From: Megalonaias nervosa
Taxonomy: Eukaryota > Mollusca > Bivalvia > Unionida > Unionidae
Assembly: GCA_016617855.1 (NCBI GenBank)
Contig: JAECUM010000835.1
Location: 1 to 64,000 of the forward strand
DNA length: 64,000 nucleotides
Direction of reading: 5' to 3'
Shown here piece after piece: positions 46,573 to 57,256 of the stretch. The notes below the pieces were generated by a model. It made no database searches, was not told the origin of the DNA, and saw only the letters and a list, made by a program, of their open reading frames with translations. Position 1 is the stretch's first letter; every line of letters begins with the position of its first letter. Made by a program: the position numbers and the translations under genes.

Positions 46573-48186
46573 ATAGGTGTCAACCTCTTGAGATGAAAAC
46601 CTGTACGCCAGACCAATAAAAACCTTACAAAGACCAGAAAAACCTTACATGAAAAAATGTATTCATACATTATATAAGATCAACAGTTTTAAAACAACAA
46701 ATGCTGTACACAAAGTATTTTTACACCTATTTACATAATTATTTACATTTTTGAAACTTTATTTCATTCTTTTTACTTGTGTGTTGTATTATATGCAACA
46801 CATGCACCTTTTGCACTTTTCAAAATATATTTTGGGGTTTTAAAGTCTCTGCAGCAGATGTCATTGTTTATTTTACATTGTAAAAATGATGCTAATGTGT
46901 CTGAATTTAGACTTCCTACATTCTATATGTATTTTCTTCATTATCGAAAATGATCTCTCACTGTCTGCAGTGTTCCTTCAGATCATATATGCCCGACGCC
47001 ACCACTTTAATGTCTTTACTGCATATTTTACAAAAAGCATGGGAAAATCCTAACTTTGATACATCTACAATGCCAAGGAAGATTTTAATCCAATCAGCCT
47101 GAAACCTGCCAAGACCTTGGTCAGTGTCTTCAAGCTTGCATTTCTTCGAGTTAGGCTCAGCCATTTGATGGATGGAATATTTCAACTAGATGAAAGAAAT
47201 AAAAAAAATAATTTAAAAATTTAGGTTTGATATGTGATAGAAGAAGATCTCCCAATTACAAATGTGTTACGAATTTGTATTTTTTCCCCATAAACACCAA
47301 GATATTATGCCAGGAGCTATCTAAAAATTGAAATCTAAAAATAAAAAAAATCGACAAAGTAGCAGTCCAGAAGTTTGTATCTTGTAAGCTGTTGATTGTT
47401 TCTATTAATTGTGTATCTGGTGTTTGAAAAGTTGTGACTTTGTTATACGGTGTGCCGATTTTGGTCAAAACTGGATATAAATAGGCAGTGTTACATATTT
47501 TCGAGCCACGAGAATGACATCACTCAGTAGCTATACTACTTCGTCGTTATGGCAATGCATATTCCTGTTTGCATTACGTAAACTTAATTCAAAAATATGA
47601 CAAGAAGGTAAAATCCAGGTTCTAAATTCAGCAGACTATTTATTTTTAATTAGTATATCGTTAAAATTTTTTAATAAATCAACTTTATCTCCACACAAAA
47701 AAGTCGGAGGAATTATGGTTACACCACCATGACTGCCACACTACAATAGGTAAAGTATGAAAATTGATGTCAACTGTATGCATTTGATAATAATAAGTAT
47801 AAAAATAATAAAATAATAATGTATAAAATAAGAAAACATACTTGCTACACAGGTAGTTGGTCAGTGTGAGCGTCAAATTTCAGAGCGATAAAATGACAAG
47901 ATCTTCACACATACAGGAGTTGAACCATGAAATTAAGCTCGTTTTATTATCAGGCAAAGGAAAAGCACGGTTTTGAGTATGATTTGATTGGTTGTTTCAG
48001 GCCACCCTGATCTCGCTGAATTCTCATTCTACAAAAAAAAATATTTCCAGGGTCCCGGATTCATACAAAATGAAAAAAAATAAAATTATTTATGATAAAA
48101 CCGTACAAAACAGTTGTACGGCCGTACACTGACCAAAATGGAAAAAAACGACAAATTACGGGTAAACCGTACTAGTTGACACCTAT
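46573..48186 (-). mobile_element. Internally deleted hAT transposon nested in the LINE
   Basis: Ends are ATAGGTGTCAAC at 46573-46584 and its perfect inverse at 48175-48186, of the form common in hAT elements. The flanks CTGTACCC and GTGTATCT agree at five of eight positions and probably are a decayed 8-bp target duplication. The minus strand keeps the N-terminal zinc finger and the C-terminal end of the transposase but not the catalytic core. Confidence 0.8.
46958..47164 (-). pseudogene. hAT transposase N-terminal zinc finger
   Basis: From the ATG at 47164 the frame reads MAEPNSKKCKLEDTDQ, then FQADWIKIF and the zinc-finger segment FCKICSKDI with YDLKEHC. This is a BED-like C2HC finger that binds transposon ends in hAT transposases. 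It closes at the TGA 46958-46960. From 46968 downward, in a different frame, SERSFSIMKKIHIECRKS follows. That is the C-terminal hAT dimerisation region, which is normally about 500 residues further on. The catalytic domain has therefore been deleted and the two ends lie almost edge to edge. Confidence 0.75.
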
Positions 48187-48600
48187 GTGTATCTCTTCAG
48201 TTTGTGCTTTTTTACAGTGGTCAGGAGATCTTCATAGGATCCGATGTCTCATTGGATCGTTGTGGACTTCTTCGTTGGTTACATGGTCAGTGTATGAGAT
48301 GCCCAAGACCTTGCGGTAGCATCTCATTTTGAAGGCTTAAATCCTTCTTTGTAGATCTGATGTGAGCATCCATGTTTCCCAAGCATACAGAAAGATGGAT
48401 ATGACAATCGAGCATATCAGCCTTATTTTAGAACCAAAAGCAATGTTGATATCTTTCCATATTGGTTTCAACCGTGTTATTGCTGCTTTTGCCTGGGCAA
48501 TCCTGCAAAGTGGTTTGGAGCCCTCATCTGTGATAATTGATCCCAGGTACTTGAAGCTTAAAGTACCAAAACTCCAGGGTAGGATTCCAGCATAGTAAGT
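48187..48600 (-). pseudogene. RTE-like LINE, thumb region, 5'-truncated
   Basis: The minus strand encodes YLGS-like sequence (YLKYLGSIITDEGSKPLCRI), then an arginine/leucine-rich helix (ITRLKPIWKD), then MRCYRKVLGISYTDHVTNEE. These are standard post-palm segments of RTE-type reverse transcriptases. The catalytic domain is absent: the element is 5'-truncated near 48600, as is usual for LINEs. Together with 46319-46572 it is one copy interrupted by the hAT transposon. Confidence 0.8.
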
Positions 48601-49017
48601 CCTATGGGCTTAATTAAAATTTATCAGAGAAAGATCTTGACTTAGAAGAGAATAACATGATACTGTTACATCTTAACCAATAGTCAATGGTATGGCTCTA
48701 TAGAAAACTGTTAAAAGTAGGTCATAGTGCCCCACTTATAATATGCAGCATGTTATTGCCAGGTTCTGTTTAAGTCAGTTTTATAATTTATAGGAGGGAC
48801 ATCTAGATTTAAGTGCAGAATTAACATGAATGATTGACCTTGTATTGAAAACGGTGATATAACCAGACCACCAGGGAAACAGGGATTTTATCAGAAAATT
48901 TCTGAACATATTTTTCAGGGATAAAGTGCCAATTTTGAATTCTGAAATACTTTTTTTATTTGGTATAGAGACCGATTATAAGCTCCTGAGACACTTTAGT
49001 AACATCCCCTGACAACT
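48601..49017. other. No gene seen
   Basis: Intronic sequence. Confidence 0.55.
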
Positions 49018-49320
49018 GCCCCAATGCCTATTGGTTAGAGCACCCGCCTCAGATGTAGGCGGTTGCAAGATCGAACCCCAGCTGATTCATATCAAAGACT
49101 TATAAAAATGGTACTAGCAGCTGCCGCACTTGGTGCTCAGCATTTAAGAGGTTGGTGTTAGGACTGGTCAGCCTGGTGTCAGGATAATGTGACTGGGGTG
49201 GGACATCATGCTACATGTCTGTGGCATGATGCCCCAGTGCTAGACATCACTATAAACTGTCACACTGCAGATATCATAGTGATACGACTGGAAAATTGTT
49301 AAAGCTACATTAAAAATCCA
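49018..49320 (+). mobile_element. tRNA-derived SINE, family A, copy 4
   Basis: Head TATTGGTTAGAGCACCCGCC, B box GATCGAACCCC, full body (CAGCTGCCGCACTTGGTGCT, GGTGGGACATCATGC, CTAGACATCACTATAAACTG) and complete tail GCTACATTAAAAATCC. Well preserved. Confidence 0.92.
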
Positions 49321-49611
49321 TATACATCCCGTTTTTCTTACACTACATGCTCGAAATGAAATTTGCACCAAGCTGACATCCTGTATGTGTAAAACAGTAG
49401 CTAATTTTAAAATCTTCTGATAATTCCTGAAGCAACACACAAAAATCCTGTTTTGGCAATTAAACTTTCATGTACATAGTTCATTTTAGGTAATTAGTTA
49501 ATTAGTTACTTAGATAGGTAGGTAGGTGGGTTCACAGATATGTGGCTTGGGTGTTCTCTGAGATCATTACGTGTGTACTGTACTCCTTTTTACTTTTGTT
49601 TTCTGTATGTC
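49321..49611. other. No gene seen
   Basis: Contains a TTAG/TAGG-rich short repeat at 49490-49530. Confidence 0.55.
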
Positions 49612-49775
49612 TGATAAAAAAGGGCAGTCAAAAAAAGGGGATCTTTGTATGTCTTGCTAATAAACAAGGCAGTCAAGAATAAAGGAATCTGTCTTGCTAA
49701 AAAGAAGGGCAGTCAAGAAAAAGGGGATCTCTGTATGTCTTGCTAAAATAATAAAGGCAGTCAAGAAAAAGGGGA
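49612..49775. repeat. Minisatellite, about 45-50-bp unit, 4 copies
   Basis: Units carry GGCAGTCAAGAAAAAGGGGA and TCTTGCTAA. Confidence 0.9.
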
Positions 49776-50685
49776 TGTCTTGTTTGCTATGATCATTATC
49801 AGTCACATCATACAGATCATGTGACATGGTGTAAAGCACTTGGGAGCTTTGTATATGTAAATGTGTCTTCATACATGCTTGTTTCTTGACCTGTACTGTG
49901 CTATAAGTGAAACTATTCAAGTGGGAAATTAATGAGTAGAAACATATTTGCTGCTTGACCTTTACTATGCCACAAGTTAAACTATTCAAGTCTGGGAAGT
50001 AATGATTGAGTATGCAGGATTTTCATTTGGTTCATGTATATACAAGGTCTGTTCCTGATCTGGAAATTTATGGGGTTAAATTTCCCTAACCATATATAAA
50101 ATCGAGACTTTTTAGAACAGGGGAGGGAATGAATGACGAATAAATGGTTGTGCTTAAACTGTGATGATCAATTGTCATGAATTCAGTTGATTGTTTGGTG
50201 TGATTTTATTATGAATAACTGAATCACACAGTTGTGAGTCTTATAATGGATCCAGAAGTGTCCTCTTGAAATTTTTGTTTTCTAAATGAGGGTCCTGACA
50301 TTTGTAAGTCCTGCTATAGTCGAAAACAGCACAGTATTTTCCAGTAACTATAGTGTATATTTAATTTATGTTGTGTACCTGACTTTTGTCGTCATGTTGG
50401 GTGTAACAAGATAACCGCGTTGGGGTCGGATTATGACTAATACTTTTCATGGTGATGTTTATTGATGAATGATTCCGTGAAAAAAACTGTTATATTCATG
50501 TGCCAACAAAATCCAAAATATTGGATATTTAACAAAATATTCATGAACCTGATAATGTATTGCAATTTAAATGAAATGTGAACTGATATGCAAGAAAACA
50601 CCTTAAATAGTAAAAAGATACAATGATTAATGATTCAAAGTGGTTCCACACAAACAATGGAAAAAATGATAATACATAAACATTG
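49776..50685. other. No gene seen
   Basis: Includes two related blocks at 49860-49990 (TTGACCTGTACTGTGCTATA and TTGACCTTTACTATGCCACA). No coding signal. Confidence 0.55.
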
Positions 50686-50730
50686 ACAATTTCCTCACGA
50701 AAATGATATAGTTCACTCAGATTATGAAAT

Positions 50731-50936
50731 ATGAACCCCTCATCCAAGTATTTGTGAAGGATGAGGGGCATTATTGGAGTAAAGCCAGAGGCTGAGCATG
50801 TACACATAGCATGTTACTCTGTCATTGGCAGAAACAGGCGCTCTTCAAAGAAAGGAAACTTTTTTATCAGTCACTTGATGTGTCACATGAAGTACCCTAT
50901 ATAAAGAAGCCACCCACACGAGGTATCTCATAGTTT
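50731..50936. repeat. DIRS left inverted terminal repeat
   Basis: 206 bases. Contains an extra hairpin CCCCTCATCC / GGATGAGGGG at 50736-50768 that the right repeat lacks, then CATAGCATGTTACTCTGTCA and a TATATAAA box shared with the right repeat. Confidence 0.93.
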
Positions 50937-51008
50937 AAAGTGAAGTGTTTTGTTGTCTATATAATACAGGGAGGGAAAATCCCAACTTGCAACAAAAAAT
51001 GGGTGGGT

Positions 51009-51125
51009 GTATACATGCTCAGCCTCTGGCTTTACTCCAATAATGCCCCTCATCCTTCACAAATGCTTGGATGAGGGGTTCATTATTTTCCGTAAAGCCT
51101 TCAGCCTCACATGTATACATAGCAT
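51009..51125. repeat. DIRS internal complementary region
   Basis: 51009-51082 is the inverse of the outer left terminus, including its hairpin. 51080-51125 is equivalent to the inverse of the outer right terminus (CATTATTTTCC, AAAGCCTTCAGCCTCACAT). The two meet at TTCATTATT. In DIRS elements this region templates restoration of the ends during replication. Confidence 0.93.
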
Positions 51126-51247
51126 CTTTAAAGACTGACAACAAAACATCTGCTAAAAACATGAACAAGAAAAAGAGAACACATGTTAACCATAATCAAA
51201 CAAAAAATATTATTTATATGCTATTAATAACTGCTTCAGCAAAACCC

Positions 51248-52077
51248 TTACTTATTATCCTGAATATCCCTTAGATAAAATTTATGAAAAGTCTTTGCTG
51301 ATGTCCAGTCTGTCATTTTTAATATATTGTGTAAGGAACAGCCTTGTCTGAAAGCAGCTGATGCTGCAGCAGTTCTGTATGAATGAGCTTTGAATTTAGA
51401 TGTATCAATTCCTGATTGTTCTAAAACCATTTTTAACCATCTTGCAATAGTACTAGATGTCACAGCACTATAGGAACAATAAGATACCAGAACTTGAGTA
51501 GATGTCTGAAGATTGTTAGTCCTGTCAAGAAAATGCAGCAAGGTATGCATAGCACAAAGCTTCTCATCCTTGTAATGTAGTAGTTCCAACTGGAAATTCT
51601 TACCATGTCTGAAGTTTTTAACAAATCTGAAAAACTGAATATCATTTTATCTGCCATACAAGTCATGTTATGTAAATTCAAAGATTTTAGAGTTTGTACT
51701 CTTGGAGCTGTAGATAAAGCAACAAGAGCAACCAGCTTCATTGTTAATAACCTTAAAGATATAGTTTCCAAAGGAAAAAGGGTACACAGGTATTTTAAGA
51801 CGAGGTTTACATCCCAAGTCTCAACATATCTTGGTTTTGGTGGACTGTTGTTAAACAGTCCCTTCAAGTATCTATTAAGTAACAAAGGGTTGAGGCACCA
51901 CGCATTATCAAACATTCTGAAAGTAGTAAGTAACATTGCCTTGTGAGTATTGACGACACTATAAGACTTACCTTCAGTTACCAAAGAATCTAAGTATGAA
52001 ATAACTGTTACCTCAGAGACACAAAAGAGATTAATTTCCATGATCTTACACCAAAAATTCAATTTTTTCCATGCCAA
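51248..52077 (-). pseudogene. DIRS tyrosine recombinase, frameshifted
   Basis: The N-terminal part (52077-51460) has the helical core-binding segment (VSEVTVISYLDSLVTEGKSY, VNTHKAMLLTTF, NRYLKGLFN) and the first catalytic arginine in LSTAPRVQTLKSL. The C-terminal part (51589-51248), in another frame, has SSTIARWLKMVLEQSG, KAHSYRTAAASAAF with the HxxR pair, and MTDWTSAKTFHKFYLR with the tryptophan and the nucleophilic tyrosine. All R-H-R-W-Y residues are present. The frameshift lies near 51540-51590. The enzyme integrates circular DNA by recombination. Confidence 0.94.
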
Positions 52078-52472
52078 ATTATATTGCTTAGTTGTTCCTG
52101 GTCTTCATGAATTGTTAATGATATCCACAGCTGTTGTTGGAAGTCCTTGGTTTTGGAGCAATCTCCTGATACAGTCACTGGGATTAAAGATAGGGTCTTC
52201 CCTAGAGGATGAGTTTGACCATTGTGTGGAAGAGTCAGTATATCTTTGTGCCTTGGAAGCCTAATTGGAAGAGAAATTAAACATGACAAGAATAACAGAA
52301 ACCAGGATTGTGATGTCCAGTGTGGAACAGTTAAGAGTGCTTTACTAACCTTATCATCAATAATTATATTCAATATTTTCTCAACAAGATTAAAAGGGGG
52401 AAAAATGTATGGGGTTAAATCATGCCAGGAGATAGAAAAAGCATCAATTTTAAAAGCACCTGGTTCTGGAAA

Positions 52473-52985
52473 TCATGAGATGAACTTCTTTAACTGACAG
52501 TTTAATCTAGATGCAAAAAGATCTATGTCTGGAACAAAAGTCCGTGCACACAATCTTTGAAAAATTTCTTTCTTTAGCATCCATTCATTATGTGTATTAT
52601 GTTTGCCAGCAGTATGGACTGCAGATACGAATATTTCCCTTTCCAAGCACCATTCCGAAATCTGTCTGGCTAGCTGATCCAATTGAATTGATGCCATTCC
52701 ACCCATATTATTAATATACGAGATAGCACATATGTTGTCAGACTGAATCTCACTATGGACATTTCTGTGATCTGAATGAAAAACTTGTAAGGCATAAGAC
52801 ATTGCTAACAACTCTAGGTAATTTATGGAAAAAATGGTCTCACTCTTTTTCCATCTACCAGAGATTGATCTATTTGAATCAAGTTCATAAGCTCCCCACC
52901 CTGAGAGAGATGCATCAGTTTGAATAGTAAAAGCAGTCTTGTCTTGTCTGATAGATTTCCCATTCTTGTCTGCAACATTTAGATA
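52473..52985 (-). pseudogene. DIRS RNase H
   Basis: In the same frame as the reverse transcriptase. The region before the clean open stretch holds FTIQTDASLSGWGAYELDSN, with the first catalytic aspartate. The open stretch 52811-52473 holds the LLAMSYAL helix, VHSEIQSDNICAISYINNMG (second aspartate) and HNTHNEWMLKKEIFQ. The segment FVPDIDLFASRLNCQLKKFI is the characteristic bridge between RNase H and the downstream region in DIRS elements. Confidence 0.9.
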
Positions 52986-54000
52986 TCACCATTTAAGTTC
53001 CTGGATACTTTGTGGAGATAACTGTATTGTACTATCAGAATTTTTGTTTTCACTAAGACCTTTTATTTTATCATGTTCCAAATACCTGTAGTGCATTGGA
53101 GCTTCCAGGATTGCATAAAAGGCATTAATAAGCATACTAATAAATGATGCCAACTCTCGTACTCTAACATACTTTCTGTCAATGAGCTTCTTGGCAAAAA
53201 CATGAATGTTTGCCACTTTCTCCTCAGGAAGGAAAACCTTAAACTGTACAGAGTCTAACACAAAACCAAAAAAGGTAATTCTTTGAGATGGAATAAGCAT
53301 TGATTTTTCAAGATTGATAGTGAAACCAAGAGATTTTAATGTCTCAATCATAATCCATGTGTTTTGCCAGCAAATGTGACTGTCAACATCCAAATTCAAC
53401 AAGTCATCAATATAATAGGAACATCGAATGCACTGCTGCCTAAACCAAGCATAAATGGGTTTTAGGATCTTAGTAAAATCTCTTGGAGCAGAGGAAAGCC
53501 AAAAAGGTAAACATACAAACTGAAAAAGTTGACCGTTCCAAATAAACTTAAGAAATTTCTGATAATCTATATGCATTGAAATACTAAAATAAGCATCTTT
53601 TAGATCAATAGAAGTAAAGAAATCATTTTTCTGGATGAGATCTAAAACAATTTGAAATGTTTCTTGCTTAAAGTGTTCATAATGAACAAATTTATTCAAC
53701 TGTTTCAGGTTAATAACTGGCTTAAATTTTCCATTAGGTTTGGGAACAATAAAAATGTTCGAAAGAAATTGATTACTCTCACATTTGGATGGAACTATAT
53801 AGCTCCTTTGTGTATAAGTTCAGTGATTTCATTGGATATAATGGTTCTCTGCTCATCCGAAAAGGTAATTTCTTTTGGAAAAAAAGGACTGGAAAGGCAT
53901 GGAATCAAACTCTATTTTGTACCCCGAAACTGTTTGCAAAATCCACGGATCACGCATAAACTTATTCCATATATCAATGCAGTGTTTAAGTTTTCCCACT
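52986..54000 (-). pseudogene. DIRS reverse transcriptase
   Basis: 53699-52986 is open and carries FTSIDLKDAYFSISMHIDYQ (first catalytic aspartate), KFLKFIWNGQLFQFVCLPF, SSAPRDFTKILKP and the catalytic YYIDDLL. The fingers region lies upstream at about 53700-53990 (IVPKPNGKFKPVINLKQLN), interrupted by a TAG and a frame change. LSSAPR in place of the usual GLSSAPR is preceded by a tryptophan (FWLSS). The frame ends at a TGA (52986-52988) in place of a tryptophan-rich site, and the same frame continues into RNase H, so the stop is a nonsense mutation. Confidence 0.93.
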
Positions 54001-54124
54001 GAACTTACCTCTATAGATTTTAATTTGTGGGCTCGTTTGGGGGACTAGTATAGGCAGGTCTCTTTCATCTGTTGGAATTTTGGTAATGATACCTGTACGT
54101 ATTTTGAGCACTATAAGGTTGAGA

Positions 54125-55317
54125 TCAAATTCTTGCCCTCTGATTGAAACCTAGACCTTGTATGGGTCCACCGCCTCTAGCACCACGGCCTCTATTGAAA
54201 CCTCTGTGAATCTGGGTAAAATTTTCTTTTGCAAGCACAAACCCAGTGTCACATTTTTTAACTTCCTTGGCCACATCATCCCCAAAAAGCATGGACATTA
54301 TTGGGGTATGCATATTACAAAGATTGGAATATTTCTGTTTTAAATGTGGTCGAATCATGTACCTCTTTCAGAGGGAGACATGATATTGCGCCTGACCCAT
54401 AAGGGTAATATCATCTGAAATTAGTGTCTTTGCTTTTTCATTAGTGGCAATCTGAGACTTTATTAATTCTGCTAATTGGACGATTGGCATAATGCCTGCA
54501 GCAACAAGATTTTGTGTATCCCTAAAGGGTTTGTCATAAGAGTGAACTCGTTTGCTAAGGTCATTCCAAATTTCTTGATTGACAAGTGGGGGACCCAACT
54601 TATCACAATTTTCTGGGATCTTGTACTTTGTACAATTTCATCTGTTGCACATAAAGAAGTGCATGCAGTATTAATCAGCTCCGCTAAGGATTTAGGTATT
54701 GGCTCTCCTTTTTGGGGAGTTTTCAGTTTGGGTAACTGCCACATATTATCAGCATTGCTGGTAGAAATACAGTTGTGATCAGGCTGCAAAGGATCAGATA
54801 ATGCCCCATTTATCTTTCCACTCAAGAAATTTGCTTGAGTGGTCTACTTGCATCACCCTCTGCTGGGGTAACATCAACATTGCTATATGGCCCTTCATTT
54901 TTTGACTTCTACATGTAATTCAGGTAAGCGTTCACCAAAAAGGGTAGCAATTTCATTGTCATTTGCCATAACAGGCTGCATTTCATTCAGACCCAATTTT
55001 TTCTTCAAACACTCAATATCTGTTTCTGACAGGTTATTTATGTCTATGAGACTGGATGTCCTCGACTGTCCGACATTTTTTGCATGTTTGGTCGCTGTAA
55101 CAGGCTTGCGTTTTGCCACTTTCTGAACTTCAGTCACAGTAGACTTCAATTGTTTCTCTTTATTTTTCTGTTTTTGTGGCTTCATAACTCCTCTCTCTTT
55201 TGAGGAACTTGCCTCAACTTCACAAAAGGCTGCAATATCCTCAGGTCCAAAACCTGAAAATTTAGAGTTGGCTTCGAGGTCAGTAATTGAAAGGACTTCG
55301 TCTTCTTCAGTAGCCAT
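54125..55317 (-). pseudogene. DIRS gag-like protein, broken
   Basis: The likely start is the ATG at 55317 (MATEEDEVLSITDLEANSKF). The N-terminal third is acidic, then lysine-rich (KPQKQKNKEKQLK), and closes at 54895. The middle part (54825-54472, then 54598-54368 in another frame) has PKLKTPQKGEPIPKSLAELI and EIWNDLSKRVHSYDKPFRDT, segments typical of DIRS/PAT gag proteins. The C-terminal part (54358-54125) ends in an arginine/glycine-rich tract (FNRGRGARGGGPIQG) likely to bind nucleic acid. At least two frame disruptions are present. Confidence 0.85.
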
Positions 55318-55437
55318 TACAAATAACACATATAGCTTGGACTACGTCCTAGGCTGGCTACAGCACCACCTAACTACATGTCTACTACTGAACTTACCGC
55401 TCCGCTACAGCTTACTGCTTTGCTACAGCGCCAGAAT

Positions 55438-55606
55438 AACTATAAGATACTTTGTGTGGGTGGCTTGTTTATATAGGATACTTCAGGTGGCACACCATGT
55501 GACTGATAAAAAGTTTCCTTTTCTTTCAAGAGTACCTATTTCCGCCAATGACAGAGTAACATGCTATGTATATATGTGAGGCTGAAGGCTTTATGGAAAA
55601 TAATGA
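55438..55606. repeat. DIRS right inverted terminal repeat
   Basis: Inverse of the left repeat without the hairpin. Carries TGACAGAGTAACATGCTATG and a TATATAAA on the minus strand that could promote gag transcription. Confidence 0.93.
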
Positions 55607-55700
55607 CACGTTTTTACTCAGGTAGTGAAATATGATTCATTTTCACACCAATAGTGAAATATGATTGATGAGTTTTCACTCAAATAGTGAAATATGATAT
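55607..55700. repeat. 33-bp tandem motif flanking the DIRS element
   Basis: Three units of TTTCACTCAAATAGTGAAAT ATGAT type, each with a TTCACT/AGTGAA palindrome. A related unit (TTCACTCAGATTATGAAATA TGA) lies left of the element at 50711-50734, so the DIRS inserted at or in this array. Confidence 0.75.
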
Positions 55701-56295
55701 GAAACATTGGGACATATATCATGCGGAGTTTAACACAAATCCCAAATGTCTTCTCAGCCCCAATGCTCTATTGAATGGTTGAGGAGCCTCCATGAACAGT
55801 CTGTCCCTCCTAGTCTGCCTAAAGATCCATAGAATCTCTTGTTCTCTGCAGACCTGTTGGTCCAGAAGCCTTGGTTCTTCACCACGTGATGACTGTTAAG
55901 TTCTTCTGGGCCAATGTCACCCAGTGACAGCATCACACTGGGTAAAACACAACCCAAATTAGCACTACGGCTAAACAACATGTACGGTGCATATACGGAG
56001 ATACAGCATAACTGTCACTCTGTCCCTCCTTCACTCCTTCAGCACTACACTCAGCATTCACCAGTTACCATTCACCAGTCACTGGCCATCAATCAGTCAA
56101 TCACCAATCAGTCAGCTGAAAATATAATATCCGAATCCATGTACTACAAATGACACGGTCATGTATAACAGCATATAATGACATCATGTACTGTGATTTT
56201 ATACAAATTATATTATCGAGACTATTGTACAAGGTGATAATCAGGTTCAGAAGTGAACCTGTGTCTGACAAGAATCTTATAGTACTTAACGTAGT
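55701..56295. other. Unassigned GC-richer sequence
   Basis: 55740-56110 has more balanced composition than its surroundings. It holds a 75-residue minus-strand open frame (55981-55754) with SHHVVKNQGFWTNRSAENKR. I do not recognise it. 56040-56110 has CAGTCA/CAATCA-rich simple repeats. It could be a fragment of an LTR element. Confidence 0.4.
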
Positions 56296-57256
56296 ACCTT
56301 CTCTTCCTTAATAAATACAACATTATTGCGAATATAATTGTTCTATTAAGTTACAGGTAAACTAGAAAACAGACTATAACGTTGCATTATACAACACAAG
56401 TTGGAATTACCTATAATACAAGATAAATGCAATAGTAAAACAGTTATATCCTATAATACAAATAGGAAAATAATATTTAACTCGCATATCTCTAAGCTGG
56501 AGATAGCGCATCATAAAGTGGACTGCTGACTGACAAGACTCTTTGTAATGTGATGTTTTACTCTATGATGAGGTAATTGATACACAGGTCATGTAGCCAT
56601 ACACTGCCTGTGCGCTCAAGGCATAGTGGTTTTCCCATCGGAAGCACTTTGCTTGTGCAGTATAGGATGAACCAAACTCACCATTTCAGTATAATAAACG
56701 ATATACATAAACCACTCTCGAGTAATGCTGTACACAAGAACAAAACCCGAGTACATGCATTTAATCCAAATAATAAATAAACGATGAATATATGCAATTC
56801 CGTGACAACAGATTACTTAACCATATCATGGTCAGCACCTTCTTTTCCTTAATAAATACAACATTATTGCGAATATAATCCTTCTGTTAAGTTACACACA
56901 GGTAAACTAGAAAACAGACTATAACATTGCATTATATGACACAGATGGAGATTGCGCGTCATAAAGTGGACTGCTCACTGACAAGACTCTTCGTAATGTA
57001 ATGTTTCACTCTACGACGAGGTAATTGATACACAGGCCATGTAGCCATACACTGCCTGTGTGCTCTCGGTATATTGGTTTTCCCATCGGAAGCACTTTGC
57101 ATGTGCAGCATAGGATGAACCGAACTTACCATTTCATTATAATAAACGATATACATAAACCACCCTTGACTAACGCTGTACACAAAAACAAAACCCGAGT
57201 ACATGTATTTAATCCAAATAATAAATAGACAATGAATATATGCAATTCCTTGACAT
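56296..57256. repeat. Tandem duplication, period about 540 bp
   Basis: 56296-56808 and 56836-57256 are copies of one unit (CCTTAATAAATACAACATTA, TTTTCCCATCGGAAGCACTT, AACCCGAGTACATG). The second copy lacks about 100 bases present in the first near 56400-56500. AATAAA signals near each copy's end raise the possibility of LTR-like sequence, but no coding region is attached. Confidence 0.9.

Larger units (their letters stand above)
50731..55606 (-). mobile_element. Complete DIRS-type tyrosine-recombinase retrotransposon
   Basis: Minus-strand order: right inverted repeat, gag, reverse transcriptase, RNase H, tyrosine recombinase, internal complementary region, left inverted repeat. This is the canonical DIRS1 layout. 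There is no integrase, protease or LTR. The two ends share ATGA (50731-50734 and 55603-55606). The internal region spells the junction of the two ends through a single copy of that word, as expected for integration of a circle by the recombinase without target duplication. Coding parts carry stops and frameshifts. Confidence 0.95.
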
